From contig NZ_CP081862.1 in NCBI RefSeq assembly GCF_019797765.1, forward strand, positions 2,976,001-3,040,000: a stretch of DNA of 64,000 nucleotides, read 5' to 3'. Position 1 is the first letter of the stretch; the number at the start of each line of letters is the position of its first letter. The translations under genes were made by a program, and so were the position numbers. The notes below the pieces were generated by a model. That model was not told where the DNA came from. It saw only the letters and a program-made list of their open reading frames with translations, and did no database searches. The DNA comes from Cellulomonas sp. C5510. GTDB taxonomy: Bacteria > Actinomycetota > Actinomycetes > Actinomycetales > Cellulomonadaceae. Of the stretch, positions 34,273 through 41,581 are shown piece by piece.

Positions 34273-34807
34273 CATAGAAGCGTCAACGGGCTGCTGCGCC
34301 AGTACTTCCCCAAGCGCACCGACCTGTCACGGTGGAGCGCCGAAGACCTCCAGGCCGTCGCCCACGCCCTCAACACCCGGCCACGCAAGACCCTCGGCTG
34401 GAGGACCCCCGCCGAAGCCCTCGACGAACACCTACTGTTGGTTCAACAAGGCGGTGTTGCATCGACCGGTTGAATCCGGTCAGTACACCTCCTGGGTCTT
34501 CGGGCACCGGCTGCGCGCCGCGGGCTGCTGGGATCCATGGGCCGGGTCGCCTCGAGCGTCGACAACACCATGATCGAGTCGTTCTGGTCCACGATGCAGC
34601 GCGAGCTCCAAGACACCAAGACCTGGTCCACGAGGACCGAGCTCGCGTCGGCGATCTCCGAGTGGATCGAGGCTTGGTACAACCCGCGCCGACGCCACAC
34701 CTCCCTCGGCGACCTGGCCCCGGCCGAGTTCGAAGCCCTTCACACCGCCGCTACCGCGGCGGCATGATCACCCAATCCGAACTGTCCGGGACACCGGGTC
34801 AGGCTCC

Positions 34808-34990
34808 CTGCTGCGCCAGTACTTCCCAAAGGGCACCGACCTGTCCCGGTGGCCCGCCGAGGACCTCCTCGCCGTCCAGAACGCGATCAACAGCCGACCC
34901 CGCAAAGTCCTCGGCTGGAGAACGCCCGCCGAGGTCCTCGACGAGCAGCGACGGTCGCTCCAGGCAGCACGTGTTGCATCGACCGGTTGA
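34808..34990 (+). pseudogene. C-terminal fragment of a second IS30 transposase (copy B)
   Basis: LLRQYFPKGTDLSRWPAEDL to VASTG-stop corresponds to the last 61 residues of the IS30 transposase, about 75-80% like copy A. A matching right inverted repeat (GTTGCATCGACCGGTTGAA) follows. Its left side is cut directly after the IS3-A right end, so the rest was deleted. Confidence 0.85.
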
Positions 34991-34997
34991 ACCCAGT

Positions 34998-35292
34998 CAA
35001 TTCCGAGCGCGGACCTTCCGGGCGGTCCTTGACCGCCGCTGGGCTGCAAGGCTCGATGGGTCGCGTCGCCTCCGCCGGGGACAACGCCGCCGTGGAGTCC
35101 TGGAATGCGTTGCTGCAGAAGAACGTCCTGAACCGCCAGCGCTGGCGCACCCGTGAGGAGCTGCACCAAGCGATCGTGTTCTGGACCGAGCGCACCTACA
35201 ACCGCCGCCGACGCCAGCGCGCCCTCGGCAAGCTCACTCCCGTCGAGTTCGACCTAGCCTTCACCGCCCAGACCGCAGCCGTTGCGGCATGA
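34998..35292 (+). pseudogene. C-terminal fragment of a second IS3-family orfB (element B)
   Basis: Starts directly after the IS30 copy B end with QFRARTFRAVL. After a one-base gain it continues GLQGSMGRVASAGDNAAVES (Glu region), then WRTREELHQAIVFWTERTYN and LGKLTPVEFDLAF, ending at 35292. It is a different IS3 member from element A. Its break is at the same codon position (just after the GSQ of the second Asp motif) as in element A. Confidence 0.85.
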
Positions 35293-35401
35293 TCACCACT
35301 CACCCGGTGTCAACCGGACCTGCAGCAGCCCCTCGAGGCCGCGTTCTACGCTCGCCACGGGAGCGACCAGAACCATGGTCGCGATGTCTTAGCCCGAGCC
35401 T

Positions 35402-35436
35402 CCTCAGACCAAGGGCGATCTATAGATCACCTGAGG
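35402..35436 (-). terminator. Possible terminator downstream of the molybdoenzyme operon
   Basis: Outer arms CCTCAG (35402-35407) and CTGAGG (35431-35436) enclose the palindrome GATCTATAGATC (35417-35428). It lies 11 bases past the stop of the iron-sulfur subunit gene on the minus strand. Confidence 0.4.
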
Positions 35437-35446
35437 ATGCTTCACA

Positions 35447-36193
35447 TCAGCGCGGCGCCAGCATCTCCGTGATCTCGCGCTGCTGGTAGGCCGCAGGCTC
35501 GCTGGCGATGAAGTCCATACCCGTCTGTCGCGGAGACCGATGCTGGACCGGGATGTAGTACACGCTCGGGTCGGTCCCCATCTCCGGCTGCAGCTGCACC
35601 GCACCCGTCTCCTGGATGAGACGCGACACCTCGGAGTCCGGGTCGTTCAGGTCGCCGACGAACCGAGCACGCGCCGGGCAGCTCTCGATGCAAATCGGCA
35701 GAGCTCCGGCGTCGATCCGGTCGACGCAGAAGTCGCACTTCTCCACGGTTCCCCTGACGCCGGACGTCACCGCGATGGAGCCCAGGGCATGCGACGTCGC
35801 TCGCTCCGGCTCACGGAGGTTGAAGACCCGGACGCCGTACGGGCATGCCTGGATGCACGACCGACAGCCAATGCAGTCCTCGGAGTGGATGCCGACGATG
35901 CCGTCCTCCCGCTTGTAGGTCGCCCCGGTGGGGCAGACGGGCAGGCACGCAGGCTCGGCGCAGTGCTGGCAGGCCAGAGGGAGGAACGAGATCGACGGGT
36001 GCTCCACGTCGCCGCCCACGACATCGATCTCGTCACCGCCGACCGTCAGGACCCTGTTCCACCAAAGCCCCTCGGGCAAGTTGTTCTTGATCTTGCACGA
36101 GACCGCACAGCCTTGGCAGCCGATGCATCGATTGAGATCGATGACCATGCCCCACCGGCGCGGTCGAGTCGTGCTGCTGGACTTCCTGGTCAT
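35447..36193 (-). CDS. Four-cluster ferredoxin subunit of a molybdoenzyme complex (DmsB/PsrB type)
   Basis: A 248-residue electron-transfer subunit that would bridge the membrane quinone subunit and the catalytic subunit. Sixteen Cys in four groups are seen: CIGCQGCAVSC, CQHCAEPACLPVC, CIGCRSCIQACPYG, and the split group CDFC...CIESC. This gives four [4Fe-4S] clusters. WGMVIDLNRCIGCQGC is the standard DmsB beginning. The ATG at 36193 overlaps the stop of the catalytic subunit gene, so the subunits are coupled. The tail after about residue 200 is unusual for the family and mentions no further cofactors. Confidence 0.93.
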   Translation of the reverse strand: MTRKSSSTTRPRRWGMVIDLNRCIGCQGCAVSCKIKNNLPEGLWWNRVLTVGGDEIDVVGGDVEHPSISFLPLACQHCAEPACLPVCPTGATYKREDGIVGIHSEDCIGCRSCIQACPYGVRVFNLREPERATSHALGSIAVTSGVRGTVEKCDFCVDRIDAGALPICIESCPARARFVGDLNDPDSEVSRLIQETGAVQLQPEMGTDPSVYYIPVQHRSPRQTGMDFIASEPAAYQQREITEMLAPR

Positions 36194-38703
36194 GATGCCT
36201 TCCCGTTGATGATCGCAGGGCCCGCCTTGCGCTCTTCGGCGGGAATGGGAGGAACCGATGCAGGATCGACCTTGGCGACCTCGACGAGCACGTCGAAGAA
36301 CGAGCAGCTGTAGTGCTTGGTGTTCGCCTGCTCGTGCGTGAGCTCCTGATAGCCGCCAGCAAGGAACTGGTGCCGCTGCCAGCCCTTGTTGATATTGCAC
36401 GTGTCGTCGGGGAAGGCGTTGTTCGTCCGCACGTGAAGGTATGCCTGCCCCCGGTCGTTGAAGACGCGCGCAACGTCTCCGTCCCTCAGGCCACGCTTGG
36501 CCATCTCGCGTTCGTTCAGCTCGACAAGCGGCTCGGGGTCCATCTCCCTCAGCACCGGGACCTCGTAGAAGGTGCTGTGGACGCGGAACCGGGAGTGGCG
36601 CTGGTTGAGGATCAGTGGGAACTTGGCGAACTTGGGGTTGCCGTGCCAGGCCTCGAAGGGCGGCTCGAAGTGCGGTAGCGGGGAGACGCCCTCGGAGATC
36701 GGCAGCCGCAGGGCCGGCGACATCTCGGGGAAGTTCACCACGACGCCCTCCGCATAGAACTCGGCCTTGCCTGACGGTGTCCAGAATCCGCCCTCGCTCA
36801 GCGGGATGTAGCCCGAGTCGAATAGCCTGGCAACGCCGTCGCGGCGGAAGTCAGTACTGACCTCCGGCCGCTGGAGCACCTCGGCCACCTTCTCGACGAT
36901 CTGGTCGATCCACTGCTCCGGGGTCTGGGTGAAGTACTCGCCCTTGCCCAGGCGGCTCGCGATCCCACCGAAGATCTCGTAGTCCGACCTGGCCTGCCCG
37001 ACGTTGGCAATTGCCTTCTGCTGGCGCATCAGGAAGGGGTGCATGCCCCCGACGAGGTCGTCGTTCTCGAACCAGCTGGTCACCGGGAGCACGTAGTCGG
37101 CCATCCGGGCCGTGTCGTTCATCACCATGTCCAGGTGGACGACGAGCTCGAGGTTCTCCTCCGCGAGCATCTCTTTGCGGATACGGTTCTGGTTCGGGAA
37201 GTTGCTGACGAAGTTCGACGAGTTGAAGATGATGGCCTTGACCGGCCACTCGACGGGTTCAGGGGTCGAGGATCGCGGTCCTGCGAAGCCGTTCGAGGGG
37301 TCGTTCGGCACCCATTGCTGGATCACGCCCTTGGCCACAGCGTCGTACAGGAGCAGGTAGTTCAGCTTGGCAGTGGGCTCGCCCGTCGGCTTCGTCCACT
37401 CGTCAAGCACACCCGGGGTGAACATGATGCTCATCGCCGTGCCGCCCATGAGGGATCCGAGCGGGGTTGCGCCGGGCTTGCCGATCTGGCCGCAGATGAC
37501 ACCGAGCGTGGCGATCCCGCGGCCGACCAGGTCGGCGTTGTCCCAACGATCGATGCCCATGCCCGAGTAGACGAACGACGGACCCGCGGTGGCGTACCGG
37601 CGGGCGATCTCCCGGACGAGCAGGGGATTCACGCCCGTGATCGACTCGGTGTCTTCCGGGGTGTGGCGCGCAGCCTCGTCGGTCAGGATCTGGAAGGCGG
37701 GACGGACCACCACGGGACCGGTCGCCGTGGCGACGGTGTAGACACCCGTGATGGCGCTGGTCCCGGTGTTGGGGTCGGCCGGCACCGGCAGCCCGGTCTG
37801 CGGGTCCATCGCCAGGACGACCGCCTCCCCGGTTGGGTCGAGGTCCGTGGCCCGCAGGAAGAGGCCGGTGTCCTCCCGGACCAGGTAGGTGGCCACCGTG
37901 TGGGCGCGCAGGTAGGCCTCGTCGGTGAGACCCTCCTCGATCACGGTATGCACCATCGCCATCGCCAACGCCGAGTCGGTACCCGGTCGCAGCCTGACCC
38001 AGATGTGTGCCTTCGCAGCCGCCTCGCTGTACCGGGGGTCGATGACGATCAGTTTGGCGCCGTCGTCCAGCGCGTCGGCGAAGAAGTGCCAGTTATGGAT
38101 CTGCGATTCGGTGACGTTAGTACCCCAGGCGATGATCGTCCGGGCGTTTGCGATGTCCTCCGGCTGATGGGCGAGCATCCACGCCGCCATGCCGGTAGCG
38201 ACGTTAGCGACCACCTGAGTCTCGCCCGTAGCGAGCCCAAGGTCGATGGAGTCGACAGCCAAAGTGGCCCCCACCACGTTGGCGAAGCGATGCCCGGACC
38301 CGGCGATCGCACCGTTGATGATGGAGTAGTTGCCGGACAACGGCGCGACGCAGACCGCCTTGTTCCCGTGATGCTGCTGGATGTCGGCCAGTTTGGCACC
38401 GATCTCATCCAGCGCCTGGTTCCAGGAGATCTCCTCCCAACGGTTCTCGCCCCGCTTGCCGGCGCGCTTCAGCGGCGTCGTCACCCGGTTCGGGTCGTAG
38501 ACGCGTTGCGGGTGGCTCAGGCCGCGCAGGCAGATGCGGTTGTACCGCGGGTCCGGGAAGGGCGCCGCCGTCGTCTCGACGAGCTTGCCGTCGCGGACAT
38601 GGGCGTAGATCCGGCAGTTCATCCAGCAGTTGGGGGTGCATGCCTGGCTGAACACCTGCTCTCCCTCATTCGGCAGGAGCGGCAAGAGGGCCGACTGAGT
38701 CAT
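36190..38703 (-). CDS. Molybdopterin (bis-MGD) oxidoreductase catalytic subunit, DMSO reductase family
   Basis: An 837-residue catalytic subunit. An N-terminal [4Fe-4S] site reads CTPNCWMNC (residues 22-30) with the fourth Cys in ICLRGLSHP. Typical MGD-binding landmarks are IAWGTNVTES, VIDPRYSEAAAKAHIWVRLR, GKPGATPLGSL, YVLPVTSWFENDDLVGG and the C-terminal NDRGQAYLHV. There is no twin-arginine signal, so it probably stays on the cytoplasmic side. In the segment where a Mo-ligating Cys could occur (about 115-170) I see no Cys, so Ser, Thr or Asp must serve. The substrate is not deducible. DMSO-reductase-like, polysulfide/tetrathionate-reductase-like and catechol-dehydroxylase-like enzymes share this layout. 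Confidence 0.9.
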   Translation of the reverse strand: MTQSALLPLLPNEGEQVFSQACTPNCWMNCRIYAHVRDGKLVETTAAPFPDPRYNRICLRGLSHPQRVYDPNRVTTPLKRAGKRGENRWEEISWNQALDEIGAKLADIQQHHGNKAVCVAPLSGNYSIINGAIAGSGHRFANVVGATLAVDSIDLGLATGETQVVANVATGMAAWMLAHQPEDIANARTIIAWGTNVTESQIHNWHFFADALDDGAKLIVIDPRYSEAAAKAHIWVRLRPGTDSALAMAMVHTVIEEGLTDEAYLRAHTVATYLVREDTGLFLRATDLDPTGEAVVLAMDPQTGLPVPADPNTGTSAITGVYTVATATGPVVVRPAFQILTDEAARHTPEDTESITGVNPLLVREIARRYATAGPSFVYSGMGIDRWDNADLVGRGIATLGVICGQIGKPGATPLGSLMGGTAMSIMFTPGVLDEWTKPTGEPTAKLNYLLLYDAVAKGVIQQWVPNDPSNGFAGPRSSTPEPVEWPVKAIIFNSSNFVSNFPNQNRIRKEMLAEENLELVVHLDMVMNDTARMADYVLPVTSWFENDDLVGGMHPFLMRQQKAIANVGQARSDYEIFGGIASRLGKGEYFTQTPEQWIDQIVEKVAEVLQRPEVSTDFRRDGVARLFDSGYIPLSEGGFWTPSGKAEFYAEGVVVNFPEMSPALRLPISEGVSPLPHFEPPFEAWHGNPKFAKFPLILNQRHSRFRVHSTFYEVPVLREMDPEPLVELNEREMAKRGLRDGDVARVFNDRGQAYLHVRTNNAFPDDTCNINKGWQRHQFLAGGYQELTHEQANTKHYSCSFFDVLVEVAKVDPASVPPIPAEERKAGPAIINGKAS

Positions 38704-38739
38704 GTTCGTTCTCCTCGTGTGGTGAGGTCGTCGACGGCC

Positions 38740-39741
38740 TCAGCCGAGCGGGCTGACCTTGATCCCGGAGCACAGCTGTGCGTACCGGAACTGAAGACTT
38801 CCCACGACGCACAGCACCCCGCCGATCGCGAGCAGCGGGCCCGCAGAGTCGGACGAGGCCAGCGCGACGAGGGTGAGGACCATGGGGATGGCGAAGCCGA
38901 GCACGACGCTCACCCAGAAGTGCACCGCCATTTTCCCCCGCACCAACCGTTCGACGCCGGCCCGTGCCGCCGGGCCGTGCTCGTGGGAACGGTCAATGAG
39001 GTACATGTGGGTGATGCCGAGAGTAGCGACGAGGGTGACGAGGAACCCGATCGCCAAGGGCGACCGATAGTCCCCCAGGCGGTCCCCCGCGACGAGCACC
39101 AACAACGTGAGGCCGATCGACGACGAGAGCGCGTGCGCGATGAACTGCGCCGGGACGAGCGCCGAGTGCCAAAGCCGGATGGACAGCGACTCGTACAGGA
39201 CCATCCCGGGATAGGCGATGATCAGCGCCGCAGCGAGAAAGGCGATCGCGATCATCACCTGCGCGAGGAGCTCGGCCTCCAGGAAGGGTGCATCGGTCCA
39301 GGGCAACGAGGGGACCCAGCCGGGCAGCACGTACACCGCGCCGACGATGAGGAACACGAAGTCGGCGATCGCACCACGCGCGATCCACGAGCGGTCAGGC
39401 CTCTTGAGGGCTTTGAGCACACGCTCGGGCCGACCGAGGTCCAGGATCAGGATGAGGCCACCGATCCCGACGAGGACCAACCCCAGTACGTCGAGGAGTG
39501 GGAGGCCGAGAACCGTTCCCGCGTCCCGCACCGAAAACACGTGCCGCACCATGAACGTCCCCGCGCCAAGGCCCATGGCCCAGAACCACAGGGCATGCGG
39601 GAAGCGCCAGTAAGGCTGCGCCACGAGATGCAGCGAAAAACGGTCGACCGTCGACTCGGACGACAGTACGGCCCCGTAGGGTGACGCCGACCGTGTTCTG
39701 GCGGTGGGGATGCTCGACTCGGTCAAGTCATTCGCGCCCAT
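38740..39741 (-). CDS. NrfD/PsrC-type membrane quinone subunit
   Basis: A 333-residue membrane anchor with eight or nine hydrophobic helices. PYWRFPHALWFWAMGLGAGT at the start, and LDLGRPERVLKALKRPDRSW, the conserved NrfD/PsrC loop, identify it. It would exchange electrons with menaquinone and pass them to the ferredoxin subunit. It is first in a C-A-B operon (37 bp before the catalytic gene). A strong AGGAGG precedes the ATG at 39741. Confidence 0.92.
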   Translation of the reverse strand: MGANDLTESSIPTARTRSASPYGAVLSSESTVDRFSLHLVAQPYWRFPHALWFWAMGLGAGTFMVRHVFSVRDAGTVLGLPLLDVLGLVLVGIGGLILILDLGRPERVLKALKRPDRSWIARGAIADFVFLIVGAVYVLPGWVPSLPWTDAPFLEAELLAQVMIAIAFLAAALIIAYPGMVLYESLSIRLWHSALVPAQFIAHALSSSIGLTLLVLVAGDRLGDYRSPLAIGFLVTLVATLGITHMYLIDRSHEHGPAARAGVERLVRGKMAVHFWVSVVLGFAIPMVLTLVALASSDSAGPLLAIGGVLCVVGSLQFRYAQLCSGIKVSPLG

Positions 39742-39973
39742 GTTCGACCTCCTGGGTCTGGGTCGTGCGTGCGCCCTTGCGAACGAACTTTCTCCTGCTA
39801 GCGACGCTTGTCGGTAGGACGGAGGTCCTGGCGCGCCCCACGCACCTGAGTGAAGCCACGGTTCGCTGGGCCGACCACGGGCGCGCAAGGTGCCTGTCCC
39901 GTGGCGGGCGTGCAAGGCTGGCGCCGAACGCTGCGCATCGACGCGGCCGGAAGGACGAGAAGAAGGACAGACC
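39742..39973. promoter_or_regulatory. Divergent promoter region of the molybdoenzyme operon
   Basis: 232 bp between the NrfD gene and the DUF6457 gene. It contains a hairpin with perfect 7-bp arms (CCACGGG 39875-39881, CCCGTGG 39898-39904) around a 16-base loop. No convincing Moco riboswitch or Fnr box is seen. Confidence 0.35.
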
Positions 39974-40255
39974 ATGGACCCGATGGCAGAGATGGACCGG
40001 TGGCTCGGCGTGCTCGGGTCGGAGCTCGGCCTGCCCGACGAGGTGCTGGCACAGGTCAAGGAGCCCCTGCTGGGTCTGGTGCGCGACGTCGCGCACGGCG
40101 TGGCGCGCCCCGCGGGCGCGATGAGCGGGTTCCTCGTAGGGCTGGCCGCCGGGCTGGCCACCCCCGACGGCGACGCCGCCAAGGCCGCGCAGGAGGTGCT
40201 GGCACAGATCGAGCGCGTCGATGCACTCGTGGCCCGGTGGGTCCCGCCCTCCTGA
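39974..40255 (+). CDS. DUF6457 protein
   Basis: A 93-residue acidic-helical protein: MDRWLGVLGSELGLPDEVLA, then LLGLVRDVAHGVARPAGAMS and GFLVGLAAGL. These are recurrent features of DUF6457 proteins, which in actinobacteria are often encoded next to or fused with mobA-type molybdenum cofactor guanylyltransferases. Here mobA is the next gene, convergent, 11 bases away. The exact role is unknown. The ATG at 39974 follows an A/G-rich AAGAAGGA. Confidence 0.8.
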   Translation: MDPMAEMDRWLGVLGSELGLPDEVLAQVKEPLLGLVRDVAHGVARPAGAMSGFLVGLAAGLATPDGDAAKAAQEVLAQIERVDALVARWVPPS

Positions 40256-40266
40256 CCCGTACCGGG

Positions 40267-40887
40267 TCAGGAGGGCGGAGCGCCAGCGGGACGGTCCATG
40301 CGACGGGCCGCGCTCGCCCGGGCCCGCGCCAGATCGGCGGGGTCGTCGACATCGAGACATTCATCGGCGTCGAGGTCGAGAAAGGCGCGGGAGATACCCG
40401 CGAGCGTGGACCGGACGGAGTCCCCGCTGCGCACCTGCGGCAGAACGCGGGCCATCTCGTCCGCACGGTATGCGGCGAGCAGAGGCTGGGGGTGACCGTC
40501 GGCGTCCCGCCCGAGCACCGCCCCCACCGCCGGGTCGGCGCGTAGCGCGGCCACGAGCCGCGGCACGGCGGCCGCGGCGAAGGGCTGATCGCCGGCCAGG
40601 ACGACCACGACAGCGGTCGCTCGCGGCAGGGCGGCGACACCGGCGGCCAGTCCCGCCGCCGGTCCCCCACCTGGCGGGTCCTCACGCGTCCACACCACGT
40701 GCGCAGCCTCACGAGGCAGTCGTGGTGGTGGTGGGCCGACGACGACCGTCGGCACCTGCGGCAGCCCGGCCAGCAGCCCCACGAGGATCGACCGGCCTCC
40801 CACGTCCAGTGCGGTCTTGTCGCGGCCCCCCAGCCGTGCGGAGGTCCCCCCCGCGAGGACCACGAGGCCGACACCCTCCATGCTCAC
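40267..40887 (-). CDS. mobA: Molybdenum cofactor guanylyltransferase
   Basis: A 206-residue nucleotidyltransferase that attaches GMP to Mo-molybdopterin to form (bis-)MGD, the cofactor form needed by the DMSO-reductase-family enzyme upstream. The GTP-binding loop is VVLAGGTSARLGGRDKTALD (residues about 8-27). The metal Asp is in VVLAGDQPF. HPQPLLAAYR is the MobA-type substrate segment. The length matches MobA. It is last in the mod operon, 43 bases after modC. The GTG at 40887 or the ATG two codons later may be used. Confidence 0.92.
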   Translation of the reverse strand: MSMEGVGLVVLAGGTSARLGGRDKTALDVGGRSILVGLLAGLPQVPTVVVGPPPPRLPREAAHVVWTREDPPGGGPAAGLAAGVAALPRATAVVVVLAGDQPFAAAAVPRLVAALRADPAVGAVLGRDADGHPQPLLAAYRADEMARVLPQVRSGDSVRSTLAGISRAFLDLDADECLDVDDPADLARARASAARRMDRPAGAPPS

Positions 40888-40930
40888 GCGGCCCAGTCTG
40901 CCCCGGCGCCGAGAGAGACGCCGACCCGTC

Positions 40931-41581
40931 TCACGCGGCCGGTCGGCCGTGCGCCAGCCGCACCACGCGGTCGGCGAGCGCCGACGCGTCGGCCGGGTCG
41001 TGCGTCACGAGCACCACGGGCCGCACGTCGTCGAACACGTGCTCACGCAGCAGGGCATGCACGGCTGGCCGTGCGGTCACGTCGAGGGCAGCGAACGGCT
41101 CGTCGAGCAGCAGCACATCGGGTTCCGTGGCGAGTGCGCGGGCGAGAGCGACCCGCTGCGACTGCCCGCCGGACAGCCGCGTGGCGGGAGTGTCTGCATG
41201 CTCGGCGACGCCCAGCCGCTCCAGCCACTCCCTCGTCCAGGCACGGGAGTCCCGGCGCCCGACACCGCGCGCCCGCAGCCCGAAGGCCACGTTCTCGGCC
41301 GCACCCAGGTGCGGGAACAGCAGGTGCTGCTGGAAGACGAGCCCACAGCGTCGCTCCTCCACGCTCACGTGCTCGCGACTGCTGGCGTCGTCGAGCACGC
41401 GGTCGCCGAGCCGGACGTAGCCGTCGTCGAGCTCGACGAGCCCGGCGACCGCGTGCAGGTACGTCGTCTTGCCCACGCCGTTCTCGCCGACGAGCGCGAC
41501 CACCTCCCCCGCCTCGACGCTCAGCGACAGATCGAGCGTGAAGGCGGGCCGACGCACGACGACGTGCGAGTCGAGCTTCAC
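40931..41581 (-). CDS. modC: Molybdate ABC transporter ATPase (short form)
   Basis: A 216-residue ATPase energising molybdate uptake. Walker A is GENGVGKTT (around 32-40), the Q-loop is VFQQHLLFPHLGAAENVAFG, the signature is LSGGQSQRVALARAL and Walker B is VLLLDEPFAALD. It ends soon after the H-loop (VTHDPADASALADRV), so the C-terminal TOBE (molybdate-binding regulatory) domain of full-length ModC is absent. A TOBE domain is instead present in the regulator at the start of the operon. The GTG start overlaps modB by four bases. Confidence 0.9.
   Translation of the reverse strand: MKLDSHVVVRRPAFTLDLSLSVEAGEVVALVGENGVGKTTYLHAVAGLVELDDGYVRLGDRVLDDASSREHVSVEERRCGLVFQQHLLFPHLGAAENVAFGLRARGVGRRDSRAWTREWLERLGVAEHADTPATRLSGGQSQRVALARALATEPDVLLLDEPFAALDVTARPAVHALLREHVFDDVRPVVLVTHDPADASALADRVVRLAHGRPAA

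Larger units (their letters stand above)
32964..34283 (+). mobile_element. IS110-family element (about 1.32 kb), no terminal inverted repeats
   Basis: The ends are fixed by the uninterrupted IS30 reading frame on both sides (GAGAACAC left, CAACGG right), to within one base. There is no inverted repeat and no more than one or two bases of shared core, as usual for IS110. It holds about 250 bp of non-coding DNA upstream of one recombinase gene. Confidence 0.9.
31756..34473 (+). pseudogene. IS30-family transposase, split by IS110 (parts 31756-32963 and 34284-34473)
   Basis: The ATG at 31756 is behind GGTGGAGGT. N-terminal HTHs are seen in VVEAAFWTEIAKGLLPTEAA and ARAVGRDPGTISRELRRNAA. The DDE core has GHWEGDLLIG (first Asp), LTWDRGKEM (second Asp) and WQRGTNENT (Glu), where the IS110 element breaks the gene at base 32963. 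The frame resumes exactly at 34284 with NGLLRQYFPKRTDLSRW and ends TPAEALDEHLLL...VASTG. Apart from the insertion it has no frameshift, so this IS30 was active recently compared with its IS3 host. Confidence 0.9.
31710..34477 (+). mobile_element. IS30-family element inserted in IS3 orfB, itself split by IS110
   Basis: Inverted repeats at 31710-31734 and 34453-34477 match at 22 of 25 positions (GGATTCAA then C or T, then CGGTCG, ending GCAACACC). CAG flanks both sides, consistent with a 3-bp (or TCAG 4-bp) target duplication inside the GSQ codons of orfB. Removing it restores the orfB reading. Confidence 0.85.
31087..34767 (+). pseudogene. IS3 element A orfB (DDE integrase), split and frameshifted
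   Basis: The N-part at 31087 gives VAFIDDHRDRFGVEPICRVL. After a one-base loss near 31252 it continues GLAGAHKVWHLLRREG, LWVVDFTYVPTW (first Asp) and VIHHSDAGSQ (second Asp), where IS30 interrupts at about 31706. The rest resumes at 34478 with YTSWVFGHRLRAAG. After another one-base loss comes MGRVASSVDNTMIESFWSTM (catalytic Glu), ending at 34767. The enzyme is dead from at least two frameshifts plus the insertion. Confidence 0.85.
30711..34801 (+). mobile_element. IS3-family element A (degenerate, interrupted by IS30)
   Basis: The left end begins TGAATCGCCCCGGGTTCAG at 30711. The right end at about 34801 has the imperfect inverted match TGACCCGGTGTCCCGGACAG. Inside are frameshifted orfA and orfB. 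The orfB is split by the IS30 element at 31710-34477. Without inserts the element would be about 1.3 kb, normal for IS3. Confidence 0.7.

Noticed and set aside
37039..39684. Very long open frame antisense to the molybdoenzyme genes
   Set aside because: High-GC codon bias keeps the antisense frame open. The product is Arg/Asp/His-rich with no domain pattern, while the minus strand has strong family motifs.
39742..39973. Molybdenum cofactor riboswitch before the molybdoenzyme operon
   Set aside because: Only one 7-bp hairpin is visible. The multi-stem pattern of the Moco riboswitch cannot be drawn by eye.
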